64,000 nt of DNA from Dryococelus australis (lineage: Eukaryota; Arthropoda; Insecta; Phasmatodea; Phasmatidae): positions 302,289,466-302,353,465 of the forward strand of contig CM057009.1 in assembly GCA_029891345.1 (NCBI GenBank). The letters run 5' to 3'. The position numbers and the translations under genes are program-made. The notes beneath the pieces were generated by a model. The model did no database searches. It saw nothing but the letters and a program-made list of their open reading frames with translations, and was not told the DNA's origin. Shown one piece after another: positions 56,101-64,000 of this stretch. Every line of letters starts with the position of its first letter. The stretch's first letter is position 1.

Positions 56101-57796
56101 ACTCTACAGGATACAAGCTTTTATGTAGTGGCGTCCAAAAGGGCTAATGGTTTGAACTTAGGGGTTAAATGAAACATTCGCCTCTTGGGAGTGCAATGGT
56201 TGCAGTTAACAAAAGGAGAAGTAGTAAAATTCGACAAGAAATGTAACGCTAGGCAGAACACCGTTGCTTCTAGCAGACAGCCGGAATATTAAGCTGAAGG
56301 TTTTTTTCAAATTCTCGGCAATGGCCGCAGCATGTTTGTACTGACTTTCGTGGCAAACTAGTATTAATTAGGTCCCCAGCTGATGAACGTAGATTATATA
56401 TCAAAAGGGGAAAAATTGTTAAATGCGAAGAACGTAAGGGACCAGTCAGTGGCCCCTTTACCCGGCATAGCAGGGTAAAGGGGCCATTTCATAAAAAAAA
56501 GTTAGAATTCCATAACAAATAACAATTTGCAGTATTTTGATATGAATATGTTTATTTGTGTATACAAAACGATATTGCATGAAGAGTGATATTATATTAT
56601 TGTTTTACTTGCATTAGACGATTTAAATACCATTTTACCTCACAGTGGCCACTTTAACCTGCCCCTCTCTATGTAGCATTATATTAATAATATTTTGTGC
56701 CAGGGGAAAAATACATTTTTAACTCTATATAACTGGAGCTAGTATTCCAATTTTCTCTGGAAGTTGCTTACATATGACGAAAACACGAAACATCCGCCAT
56801 ATAATGAGTTACATTTTATAATATCAAAATCTTGTAAAGGGAAACTGTACAGATATAGAAATACACATATTTGAAGACAAGTACACCATAGTATTAGTTA
56901 CCTGCCAGCACACCATTTTTGGCCCCAAAATTGGTCCAACGGTGAATGTGTGTCTATATATATATATATAATTTTAATGTTAACAATCTCAAATCATGAC
57001 AGATAAGCTAAGGGGAACTTGTTGGAAGCATATCGTAAGCGGAGTCAATACGTGACAAATTGGGGTGAATGTGGGTCACAAAAAATCGCATTTAAATCTC
57101 CCCCTATTTCAGTAGTGGGATGTTTCAGATAGTCAGTGGCGCCAACTGAACCATTGAACATTACAAACAACCTCGTTTTATAATTGAAGGAAATATAAAT
57201 GACGGTGCAAAGTCACCCGTGCTTACGGTACTTGATTTTTCGTTTTCTGCCTAGTCTGCAATGATTCTGAGCTCTACGTAATATGCAACGTAATAAACAA
57301 TTTTTTTTTTCCACTTCATCCACGATTTGTGAAAATGTTAAAATGGAAATTATTTTATCACCGATTATATGCTGTTACAGAAACTGCCACAGAAAACTGC
57401 ATATTTACATAGTTATTGTCTTATAAATGTTGAATTTTAATCCCACGAACACGTCACCCAATCCCAAATCTAACCAGTCCGTGAGTGGTTGAAATTACCT
57501 GCTTATGAATGATATGACTCAGGTTTTACTACTTAGGTAGTGATTCTGTATTTTATAATATCGCAACACTTACATGATAAACTTTATGATAAATTTAATT
57601 TTTAATTTTTAAGTAGGACATCATTAATCGAAATAAAAACTTCAGTTATAAGAAAGTGTACATGTGCTTATACCATGTGAAAGAAAGTGACTTACGTCCT
57701 TCATGTTCTCCCTCCTTGTGGTACTGGTACTTGGCCTCTGAGGCACCGGGGCTTATCTTGTGCATGTGGTTCGTCACGGACGTGTAGGATGAAGTC
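44327..57796 (-). CDS. Lipocalin (apolipoprotein D/crustacyanin-like), last three coding exons
   Basis: Three exons with consensus splice sites and compatible phases join into one 107-residue C-terminal lipocalin segment. The barrel part has AKYQYHKEG, then NKWNFVGTDYDNYAVVWICS, a strongly conserved lipocalin block. The C-terminal helix and tail follow, with a TNDQADCP end typical of insect and crustacean apolipoprotein D-like proteins. Lipocalins are secreted carriers of small hydrophobic ligands (pigments, pheromones, retinoid-like compounds) in an eight-stranded barrel. Cys in WIC and ADCP are the usual disulphide partners of N-terminal Cys residues. The N-terminal exons (signal peptide and GxW motif) were not found up to 64 kb and are probably upstream of the window. 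Introns are 2.9 kb and 10.2 kb, filled with repeats. No break was seen, so this is likely a live host gene. Confidence 0.92.
44671..44866 (-). mobile_element. tRNA-derived SINE in the lipocalin 3' intron
   Basis: The minus-strand head reads CTTATGGCGCAGTCGGTTGG, an A-box-like segment, and then GGTCCTGGGTTTGAATCAC with a good B-box. The body runs to a tail with repeated GTATTG-type units near 44,676-44,690. Its head differs from those of the two SINEs at 22.7 and 62.4 kb, so it may be a separate family. Confidence 0.72.
45680..45823 (-). pseudogene. Possible mariner transposase C-terminal scrap
   Basis: A minus-strand frame contains YCDYDLVPKVKRSLRG, similar to the third catalytic-Asp region of some IS630/mariner transposases (form DYDL-x-PK-x-K-x-x-LRG). 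Nothing on either side extends the match, so this is tentative. Confidence 0.4.
46101..46274. repeat. Microsatellite flanked by 27-bp inverted repeats
   Basis: TGACTTCTGAATCAGC at 46,101 is matched by its inverse ending at 46,274, and the pairing continues through CTCG and GTGTATG for about 27 bp in all. Between them are (TA)n of about 65 bp, (CA)n, and a partial third copy (GCTGACTTCTGAAT at about 46,229). A second CA/TA tract follows to 46,313. Confidence 0.8.
47375..47467 (-). CDS. Lipocalin penultimate coding exon
   Basis: The exon is 93 nt between acceptor CTGCAG and donor G-GTAAGT. It encodes VNKWNFVGTDYDNYAVVWIC and then SKKPKSDDTF. Phases (two bases in, one base out) match both neighbours exactly. 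The TDYDNYAVV block is the best family signature in the gene. Confidence 0.93.
47480..50010. repeat. Intron sequence with A-rich degenerate repeats and a G16 tract
   Basis: No gene is seen. From about 48,400 to 48,800 loosely related phrases recur (a CTGCAGAATATCCGTGACCT-like phrase, then GCCATTTAGGATATCAGCGA), separated by A-rich tracts, suggesting decayed repeats of about 240 bp. A run of 16 G lies at 48,617-48,632. Confidence 0.45.
50011..50098. repeat. (TA)n microsatellite
   Basis: About 88 bp of nearly pure TA, with one TT interruption at 50,059-50,060. Open frames reading IYIYIY across it are artefacts. Confidence 0.95.
50191..50960 (-). pseudogene. Unidentified decayed coding region with Cys-rich segment
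   Basis: Three minus-strand open blocks lie head to tail in different frames. The first (about 50,699-50,960) has CQWC, then FCCDNC and VCKKC, which looks like a zinc-binding domain. The second (about 50,600-50,700) is rich in Glu and Thr. The last (50,191-50,442) ends LRRLIALQQVGDFSHIKDIS and looks helical. Composition is protein-like and consistently oriented, but I recognise no family. It could be a decayed host gene, an unknown transposon or a viral relic. It lies within the large lipocalin intron, on the same strand, without matching splice structure. Confidence 0.4.
51130..52430. repeat. Tandem array, about 285-bp unit, five diverged copies
   Basis: The landmark phrase ATTTTGAAAATAAGT (with variants) followed by CTTAAAACA occurs near 51,151, 51,437, 51,777, 52,060 and 52,347. 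Spacings are 286, 340, 283 and 287 bp; the 340-bp spacing contains a TA/TG microsatellite at 51,474-51,540. Each unit also holds TTTCCCGAGATATGACAT, AATTAATTTTT, TTACAAAATGG and TTGCCAGCAT-like phrases in the same order. The last copy is cut by gypsy relic 3. The array has no coding potential. Confidence 0.8.
52441..53830 (-). mobile_element. Ty3/gypsy relic 3 with a large internal deletion
   Basis: On the minus strand Gag blocks come first (about 53,820-53,080): MWFAQVENMLALVGIT, a KPSQFLRHLLNL block, LLWLGRLPPPMQAILATQV, and SRLFV-like sequence. A protease block LVDTGADICVFP follows at about 53,000, with a stop just before it. The sequence then jumps to PPYEGPFPVQHW and SVSVDRLKPA, ending TRSGRRIHFPDRLQGG (52,441-52,735), which is the integrase C-terminus. 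Reverse transcriptase, RNase H and most of integrase, roughly 3 kb, are missing at about 52,750-52,850. It inserted into the 285-bp array. The 5' LTR may lie at about 54.4-54.8 kb. Confidence 0.85.
53831..54800. other. GC-rich stretch, possible LTR or leader of gypsy relic 3
   Basis: About 54,060-54,420 is strikingly rich in CG dinucleotides and opens several overlapping frames on both strands, none with a recognisable motif. Its position just upstream of Gag on the minus strand suggests the element's leader. A candidate LTR start, TGTGGTGGCACGCCACC (minus sense, about 54,790-54,806), is itself a short palindrome. No 3' LTR was found to compare. Confidence 0.4.
54810..57690. other. Intron sequence, no gene recognised
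   Basis: AT-rich. A possible small inverted-repeat element lies at 55,342-55,607, with ends CAAACATCTCGTTC and GAACGAGATGTTTCTG. A fragment near 56,860-56,960 shares phrases (TAGTTACCTGCCAGCA, AATTGGTCCA) with the repeat unit at 60.1-60.25 kb. Confidence 0.45.
57696..57796 (-). CDS. Lipocalin upstream exon
   Basis: The exon is 101 nt between acceptor TTTCAG and donor C-GTAAGT. It encodes TSSYTSVTNHMHKISPGASE and then AKYQYHKEGEHEG, strands of the lipocalin barrel. It starts with the third base of a split codon, so at least one more coding exon lies upstream. Confidence 0.85.
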
Positions 57797-57799
57797 CTG

Positions 57800-59850
57800 A
57801 AACAAGCCAACAAAACACGCTGCATAAAGCAAAGTTTCGCATGTCTTGCGTTAACCTTTCCATTCGTGCGAAAATACATTACAGATGAGCACAAGCGGCT
57901 TCGTGATTGTTTTAGTACGCTACGAGTTGCCTCCCTTTAGTATTAAACATATTGTTATGCTACTATTTTTTCGGCAAGAATTCTCGTTGGTAGTTAGGCG
58001 GACGATGCCATTTATTTTTAGTTTCAACAACTAAAGAGATCAAATTAAATCAGCACACGGTTTTTTTTTTATCATTTGAAATATACAGAAATGAATAACT
58101 GGTTACTTTTCAATCATAAATAGCAGATAATATACTGATAAATGATTGCCAATAAGTAATCAACCCATGCAGTTGACAATATTTTCCCTTCAGGTGGAAC
58201 ACAAACATGAAGATGAATGTGTAACAACATAAAGAGCTCTCTCATTTCTAGTTTTTATACCTTAATTATTATTCTGAGTAGATTTTGAATGATTTATATA
58301 TTATACACTCTCGTTCACTCAACTGGCACTAAGATATTTTATTCCCTTAGTAAACTAAACAAATGCTATTAATATATATTTCTTTATCTTTGAATAATTA
58401 TTTTTTAGCTGGTATACGATTTATTTCTACTTTTTGCAACCACAACTAAAATATGAATTAATATTTTAATAACCGTATATAATTGAAGAAGAAAGCTCTG
58501 AACCTTACAGCGAACACATATGTTTTTAAAAAAATACTATGTTCGCATTCACATTAATACAAAAAATTTGTGAAAGGTGTCATGACATGAAAAAAATTAC
58601 ATACCAGAATATGGTCCCCACTAGAAACCACAGAAAACACTTTAAATCACAAATTCGTTAACTAAAAATTTTGTGAGTTCAAGAATCAGCATTCCTTACC
58701 ATGATGCTTATCAAATATACATAAATTCTGAATAAATGTATACCACCCAGGATATAATCACTAATTCTTGGAAATTTCTGACATTCATCTCCGTCCCTGC
58801 ATACTTGTGATATTATGTATCATAGCAACACATAGGCTCATGTACGAGGGAATAAAAACATACCAACATCAAATAGACTCTTCTGAGAAATAATAAACCA
58901 ACGCTACAGTTCATCTTGGGCATTTAAATATCACTCTGTACTGTGTACTCTTAAGAGTACTTAGGATGTAGTTTAACGCAAACTATGGTAAATGATGACT
59001 TCGTGTTTATGGATGTCAATATAGAAGAGTATCATTGGGGATCAATATGTAATTTACTGTTTACTTTGACCTTCGTGCTCTAGAAAAGTGACAATTTTTC
59101 ACTTGCTTTAAGGTATAACAGTATAAAGACGGACAAATACGAACAAATTCAAAGCATATGGAATTGAAAAACTTTCAAAGAAGTGTTCTAAGGTCAGTGA
59201 AGATTGTTTGTACGCAGTGGTTAATCTCCCACTCTCAGACGACTCATTTAAGTGACTACAGACTGTGTGATAGTTTCCTTCTGCCATGTAACCATTCACG
59301 AGATGTTGGGATGCTGCGAGTATCTTAAATTTAGAGCAAATATCTTCTAAAAAGGACGCATAACTTTCCAGATATTTCTTAATGCCATGAGTCTGCACAC
59401 GTCATTGTGGCGTAAATTATGACATATTACATTCCCTCACAAAATTGGGGTAAGTCGATAGCCAGGATTGTTCTTTATTAATTTTTTTAAGCCTACAAAA
59501 ACCTGCACACTTAAATGAAAACGTTAAATATTAATTTATATCCCGCGCTCTGTTATGTTATTTAGTTAATATTAAATTACTAGCTTGTTAAAAGGTGGAA
59601 ATAAGTTTTCATAGCTACCTTTTCCGCGATCGCTTTTCTTCTTACTAGGATATCCCTGTCACCATGGGTTGCAGTTTATTTGTGTAAAGACATTACATTT
59701 ATCATAAGTATAATTTCAATGTAACCTAATTTTTAACAAGAAGTTATCAATATAAATAATTAGCCTAACTTCCTCCACACAAACATGCGAGAAAATATGA
59801 TTAAATAGGCCCTACTCTAAGAAAGAGGTAAATGCAACATGTTTGTCAAA
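57800..59850. other. No gene recognised; probable further lipocalin intron
   Basis: AT-rich. A 96-codon minus frame at 59,108-59,398 has no known motif. No exon with a lipocalin GxW motif was seen. Confidence 0.45.
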
Positions 59851-59859
59851 ATAAAATAA

Positions 59860-60255
59860 CTACATTGCCACCATTTAGAAAATAAGTGTCTAATTCACTT
59901 CAAACATATCACTTTACATGGCCTACCATAGTAATATTTGTTTATTGAATTTGGTGGTAGTTATTTGATTGTTGTCCCGAAAAATGACAGAAAACCTTAT
60001 ATTTCATGTGGTGTTATCTTACAAAATGGTGGAGAAAAATGTTAGAGGCTGTGTATTACTATTCCAAGATTGGTCGGAATTATTTAAATGTAATTGTATA
60101 TATGCCAAAATTACTTAAAATATTTGTAGGCCACCATGTGAAAATAAGTGGCTTGCATATTTACAATACACATTTTAACACAGCATACCACATTTTTAGT
60201 TACCTGCCAGCATGCAATGTTTGGTTGAAATTGGTCCATTTTATGGTGTATGCAT
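59860..60255. repeat. Second locus of the 285-bp repeat, about 1.5 units
   Basis: CCACCATTTAGAAAATAAGT (about 59,870) and CCACCATGTGAAAATAAGTG (about 60,131) are 256-261 bp apart. The intervening phrases CCCGAAAAATGACA, TTTCATGTGGTGTTA and TTACAAAATGG match the array at 51.1-52.4 kb in the same order. A clear unit end TGCCAGCATGCAATG follows. Confidence 0.75.
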
Positions 60256-60391
60256 AGTGTCCCAAATATTGACCGCCCACAATAACTCCGAACTGGAGCT
60301 CCTCATAAAAAAAGTCTGATAACAATTTTTACACGCTATTTAACTGATCCATCTGTCAATAAAAACTGCTGAAAACCAGTGAAAAAAAATG

Positions 60392-60464
60392 ACTGATGAA
60401 TCTGTGGAAAATGTCGCAGATCAATAAGTAAGGCAAATCTGGCATTTTTTACAGATTCATCAGT
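60392..60464. repeat. Hairpin with 22-bp arms
   Basis: ACTGATGAATCTGTGGAAAA (arm continuing TG) pairs with CATTTTTTACAGATTCATCA (arm continuing GT) with two mismatches around a loop of about 29 nt. Further ACTGAT/ATCAGT phrases in 60,340-60,540 suggest the remains of a larger inverted-repeat element. Confidence 0.7.
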
Positions 60465-60559
60465 TAAATTCACTGAAGTGACTGGTGAATTAGTCAGATA
60501 CTCTTGACTGATTGAAATAGTGAAATCCTCACTGATTCAGATTTAGAGTTTAGTGCCCG

Positions 60560-62210
60560 AAGGGCAGTACATCTGTTAACAATTTTTTCGTGATGTTAAG
60601 CATGTGTAATAATGTATTTGGAGTGTAATATGTGCCGTATAGAAACAGTTTCAGATTTCATCATAAGACGTATTCGTTTACTTGCGTAAGTATAGTAACT
60701 AGAAAATGCGCAGAATGTCTCTTTGTTATCAGATACTTTCTTTATTAGGCCTACACTGGAGAACGAAACAGTATGCCTACACTTCTTTCGTCGTATTGGT
60801 TGAAAACAAAGGCGGAGACTGCACAGCAAGTAAACAAATTATATAACTTCGGTGATTTAATCTTAACGTATTCAATATACACAGCTTAACCATGCTGCCA
60901 AGTGCACAAAACACACGCGTCTTCTAAATGCATACCGACACTTATTAATGACACACCTGAAGAACTTTTGGCTCCTTAACTTACACAAATGAGTGCTAAC
61001 GCGATATCAGCGCATGAAGCACTCGATAATATGTCAATATAAATATGTTATTGCACGATTTGACATGAAATGCGCATGTATGGTGGGGCAAAGTAAGCAT
61101 GGCATAGCTATAATACACGGTTAAACCAAGTTTTGCAACACGTGTATAAAGTCATTTAAAAAGTGATAACATGTTTTACACAGAGTATATATTTTTTTTA
61201 AATATTTAAAAACGAGTTATATACGATACATGTAAGCAATGTATGTAAACAGACTCATATTTGATGCTAGAAAGCCGGCAAAAAACGCCCCGATATTAAA
61301 ATAAACTATTTCCGCTGTCGTGAAATAGACAAGGAAGTTACAAACAAGTTCATACATGGCCACATTGTACAAAATGGCTAAACACCGCCGAACTGCCCCA
61401 CATCAGCTGATACATATCTTGGTTTTGCTATACAGCACAGTAAGCAACATATCTTGGTTTTGCTATACAGCACAGTAAGCAACATATCTTGGTTTTGCTA
61501 TACAGCACAGTAAGCGATAGTTGAAGGACTCTCCAGGTACATATGCCCGATTCATTATCAATCGATAATCCAGACCTTGTGCAGTTGAAGTGCAAGTCTG
61601 GCAGGAAGTTGAAGGACTTAGTAAGTACACTGATGCGTCTGCAGCGAGAGATCGGAACGACTTAATTGAATATTTCACATTTTACATAACGGAATTGAGC
61701 TATTGTCGATATCTGATCCATTACTTCTTCCCTCGCAGTTTGGCCCTTCTGGTTAACCAGTTGTCAATGTATTTTGTTTCTTGTTTTCTTGGTAAATTGA
61801 GCCAAATCTTTGGCTAATGACTCCAGCATATTCAGTCAGCTTCTGTGTCTGTCCGATGTTTGTGGCTTTCTGGCTGTGTTTTTCGAACGAGCCAGTAATA
61901 CTTTCATGCAGTGATACCTTGCCGTGAAGTCGTGCATCAAAAACCAAATAAAACTACCGAAGAACAAACAAAATTAATTAACCTTATAATAATTTTATGC
62001 CTATATGATTTATAGTTTAAATAAAAATTATGCTTACGTAATGTTTAACAGTAACAAACTGTTATTGTAACTTGTAAACATCAACGGTACGAGATCTTAT
62101 TTAATTGTTATTTTTTGAATTTGTAAAAATTGAGTAACAGAATTACTTTTAAGATATTATTTAATCCCACAAAAAATTTTAGGCCCAGGAAAAGTTTTTT
62201 TCTTTTTTCA
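60560..62210. other. No gene recognised apart from the 35-bp repeat
   Basis: AT-rich sequence. A 71-codon minus frame (61,463-61,678) partly runs through the 35-bp repeat and is probably accidental. Confidence 0.4.
61413..61517. repeat. 35-bp tandem repeat, three copies
   Basis: CATATCTTGGTTTTGCTATA plus the following CAGCACAGTAAGCAA occurs three times at 61,413, 61,448 and 61,483. The copies are essentially identical, so the expansion is recent. Confidence 0.95.
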
Positions 62211-62214
62211 AATC

Positions 62215-62504
62215 AATAAAATAACTCGAGTGGGGAGTGAACCCAGGGCGAAGCAACCCACTCCGAGTCACGGGTTTTCCAGTTGGGACCGGTAAGAGCC
62301 CGTCATCCCCGGACATGACATGAAATGAGATCCTAGGAAGGCGTGGCGCTGGAATGCGAGGACGGGGGAAACGGGAGTACCCCGAGAAAACCCGCCGGTA
62401 AGCGGCATCCTCCGGCACGAATCCCACATTCGAAAATCCGGGAGTGAACCCGGGTCGCTGAGGTGGGAGACGAGCGCCCTAGCCACTGTGCCGCCGCTGC
62501 CCCG
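62215..62504 (-). mobile_element. tRNA-derived SINE
   Basis: On the minus strand, from 62,504, GGGGCAGCGGCGGCACAGTG is followed by GGCTAGGGCGCTCG (A-box-like), and GGGTTCACTCCCGG (B-box) lies about 45 nt further on. Downstream body phrases, in plus sense GGGAGTACCCCGAGAAAACC and CGGCATCCTCCGGCA, match the SINE fragment in the piggyBac relic at 22.6-22.8 kb. No acceptor stem closes, so it is not a tRNA gene. Confidence 0.8.
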
Positions 62505-62509
62505 TAGTT

Positions 62510-64000
62510 TAATAATTAAGCTACGCAATAAAAATCTCAATTTTGTCTTTCAGGAAACACCAGCTCTGGTAGCTTTTAGGAATAACTGTGCAGTTTGTTT
62601 CCTTAGAGCTCATTTGAATTTCTTTACTAATCAGCGCCTGCCTTACAAACAGCACAACACATAAGGTCACACGGAAAAACTAATTTTAACTATTTTTTGT
62701 GAGCCCCTTTCTCCACGATTTATTTACAAACATGCTAGTAAATTATAAATGGAGTTGTATATGCCATTTTGGAGTTGCGCGTGTATGCAGACATGTAACA
62801 ATATCTTGAAGAAGAGACGTTATCTCTGTTACAGCGGCGAGATTTATAGAATAAAATTTACTTTACATACAATTGTTTCTGACGACGAGTAACGCATCAT
62901 TTGCGGGTAGTATAGCTTGAGAAACTTAGTTGGTCTTGATTTAATATTTGTGCGGTATATTAATTGTGTGTACTCTTAAGAAAATAGTTAGTATACTAAG
63001 TTTACTTGCCTTTCCATTCCATGTAAGTAAACCGCCACAAATACTACTTAAATGCCAGGATTGAAATTCACAAATAAAGGTCTAATTGCGATTGTCCAGA
63101 AAGGTAGAATATTACTGGGCAATTAGCCAAATATGAACGAATGTAAATAAGTCGGAATAATTGTAGGTGGAAATGTAGTTTATTTGTACTGTATGTAGGC
63201 ACACAGGAAGATGTAGTGGTAGATAAGAAACACTTTATGTAGTTTGGCTTATACGTAAATAGAAAGATATGTGGTTTCGAATGTAATTGTGTAAGCAGGC
63301 ATGTAATTAGTCATATACGTAACTTTGCAGATGTGTACGTAGAGACGTAGTGCATGTTAATGGCTAGCTGTTTCCTATTTTCCTACGTGGTCGGTACTTG
63401 ACTCTAAAATCTTGTTCATTTTCTGTATGCATATATGCGAGTTCGTAACTACATAAAATATATCTTGTATTCAAGCACTCTATTACGTAGGTACGCAAGA
63501 ATTCTAAGCAACACAGCTGGTGTTTTGGTACAATTTAGTGATAAATTTATCACTGGAAAATATAGCACTAATGGTTTTCATAAGGGAAATATATAAATTG
63601 GCTCATACAAGACGCTTGTATAGGATAAACTGTTTTTGGGGGTTCACATTTTTTTCATTGTGAAACCAAATATTTCGAATGTTTCTGCCATTACGATTAT
63701 TATCAGGAAATTTTTGATGTATTATTTATTAGTCATATACTGTGTAGTAAAATGCATGCTTTTTTTGTTATTTATACAGTATTGCACTGTGCAATAACAT
63801 TGATATTAGATACATTTTTAACATTCTAATAAATTCAGTATACTAAACTTTGAATTTTTTTAAATAACAATAATTTAAACGCCTTCAATTGTACAGTACA
63901 CACATTTCTAGCCTGAAGTGAAATTTGCAATTTGGAAAACCTTTTAATATTATTAATTTCTAAAAAGATAATTGTACTGAATTCTGAGCTTAGTTACCAA
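62510..64000. other. No gene recognised; AT-rich
   Basis: Low-complexity AT-rich sequence with many short ATGT/ACGTA-type phrases. Nothing with a protein or RNA signature was found up to the window end. Confidence 0.5.

Noticed and set aside
59108-59398. 96-codon minus frame as an upstream lipocalin exon
   Set aside because: No GxW motif, no splice sites of the required phase, no lipocalin-like blocks.
61413-61517. CRISPR-like array
   Set aside because: Copies are directly adjacent with no spacers, in an animal genome.
62440-62504. Possible functional tRNA gene, likewise at 22,730-22,797 and 44,800-44,866
   Set aside because: A and B boxes are present but no acceptor stem or full cloverleaf closes, and a SINE body follows.

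Overview
The window reads as non-coding-rich animal DNA, most likely from an arthropod (a crustacean or an insect). It is AT-rich, has long introns and many decayed transposons, and carries a lipocalin gene split by GT-AG introns. It also holds a parvovirus-derived insert whose layout resembles the shrimp and mosquito Hamaparvovirinae. There is no sign of prokaryotic operons. I cannot name the species.

Layout. 0-2.4 kb: Ty1/copia relic, minus strand. 7.6-8.5 kb: pogo/Tigger transposase relic, minus strand. 11.1-13.8 kb: hAT transposase relic, plus strand, with a 627-bp MITE inserted in it. 14.3 kb: a short MITE with long terminal inverted repeats; a diverged relative lies at 43.6-44.0 kb. 20.9-29.2 kb: one Ty3/gypsy pol gene, plus strand, broken by a piggyBac relic (which itself contains a tRNA-derived SINE) and by an R1-like LINE tail. 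31.8-35.7 kb: a second Ty3/gypsy relic lacking reverse transcriptase. 36.05 kb: a foldback element. 36.8-37.5 kb: a Tc1/mariner relic.

37.76-41.5 kb, minus strand: an endogenous parvovirus-like element. Two long overlapping non-structural frames (NS1-like and NS2-like) are intact, and a capsid-like frame is broken by one apparent 1-nt shift. A TATA box and a cluster of palindromes lie upstream. This is the most interesting part of the window. 44.3-57.8 kb, minus strand: the last three coding exons of a lipocalin gene, with introns of 2.9 and 10.2 kb. The large intron holds a third gypsy relic with an internal deletion, a 285-bp tandem array, TA microsatellites and an unidentified decayed coding stretch. 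57.8-64 kb: no recognisable exon, but a second short array of the 285-bp repeat, a 35-bp triplicate and another tRNA-derived SINE.

Two kinds of potentially functional gene are present. The lipocalin is a host gene that probably encodes a secreted small-hydrophobic-ligand carrier. The viral NS frames have long overlapping open frames and intact HUH and SF3 motifs, which suggests either recent insertion or retained constraint. Almost everything else is transposon debris. All assignments come from reading the sequence; no database search was run.
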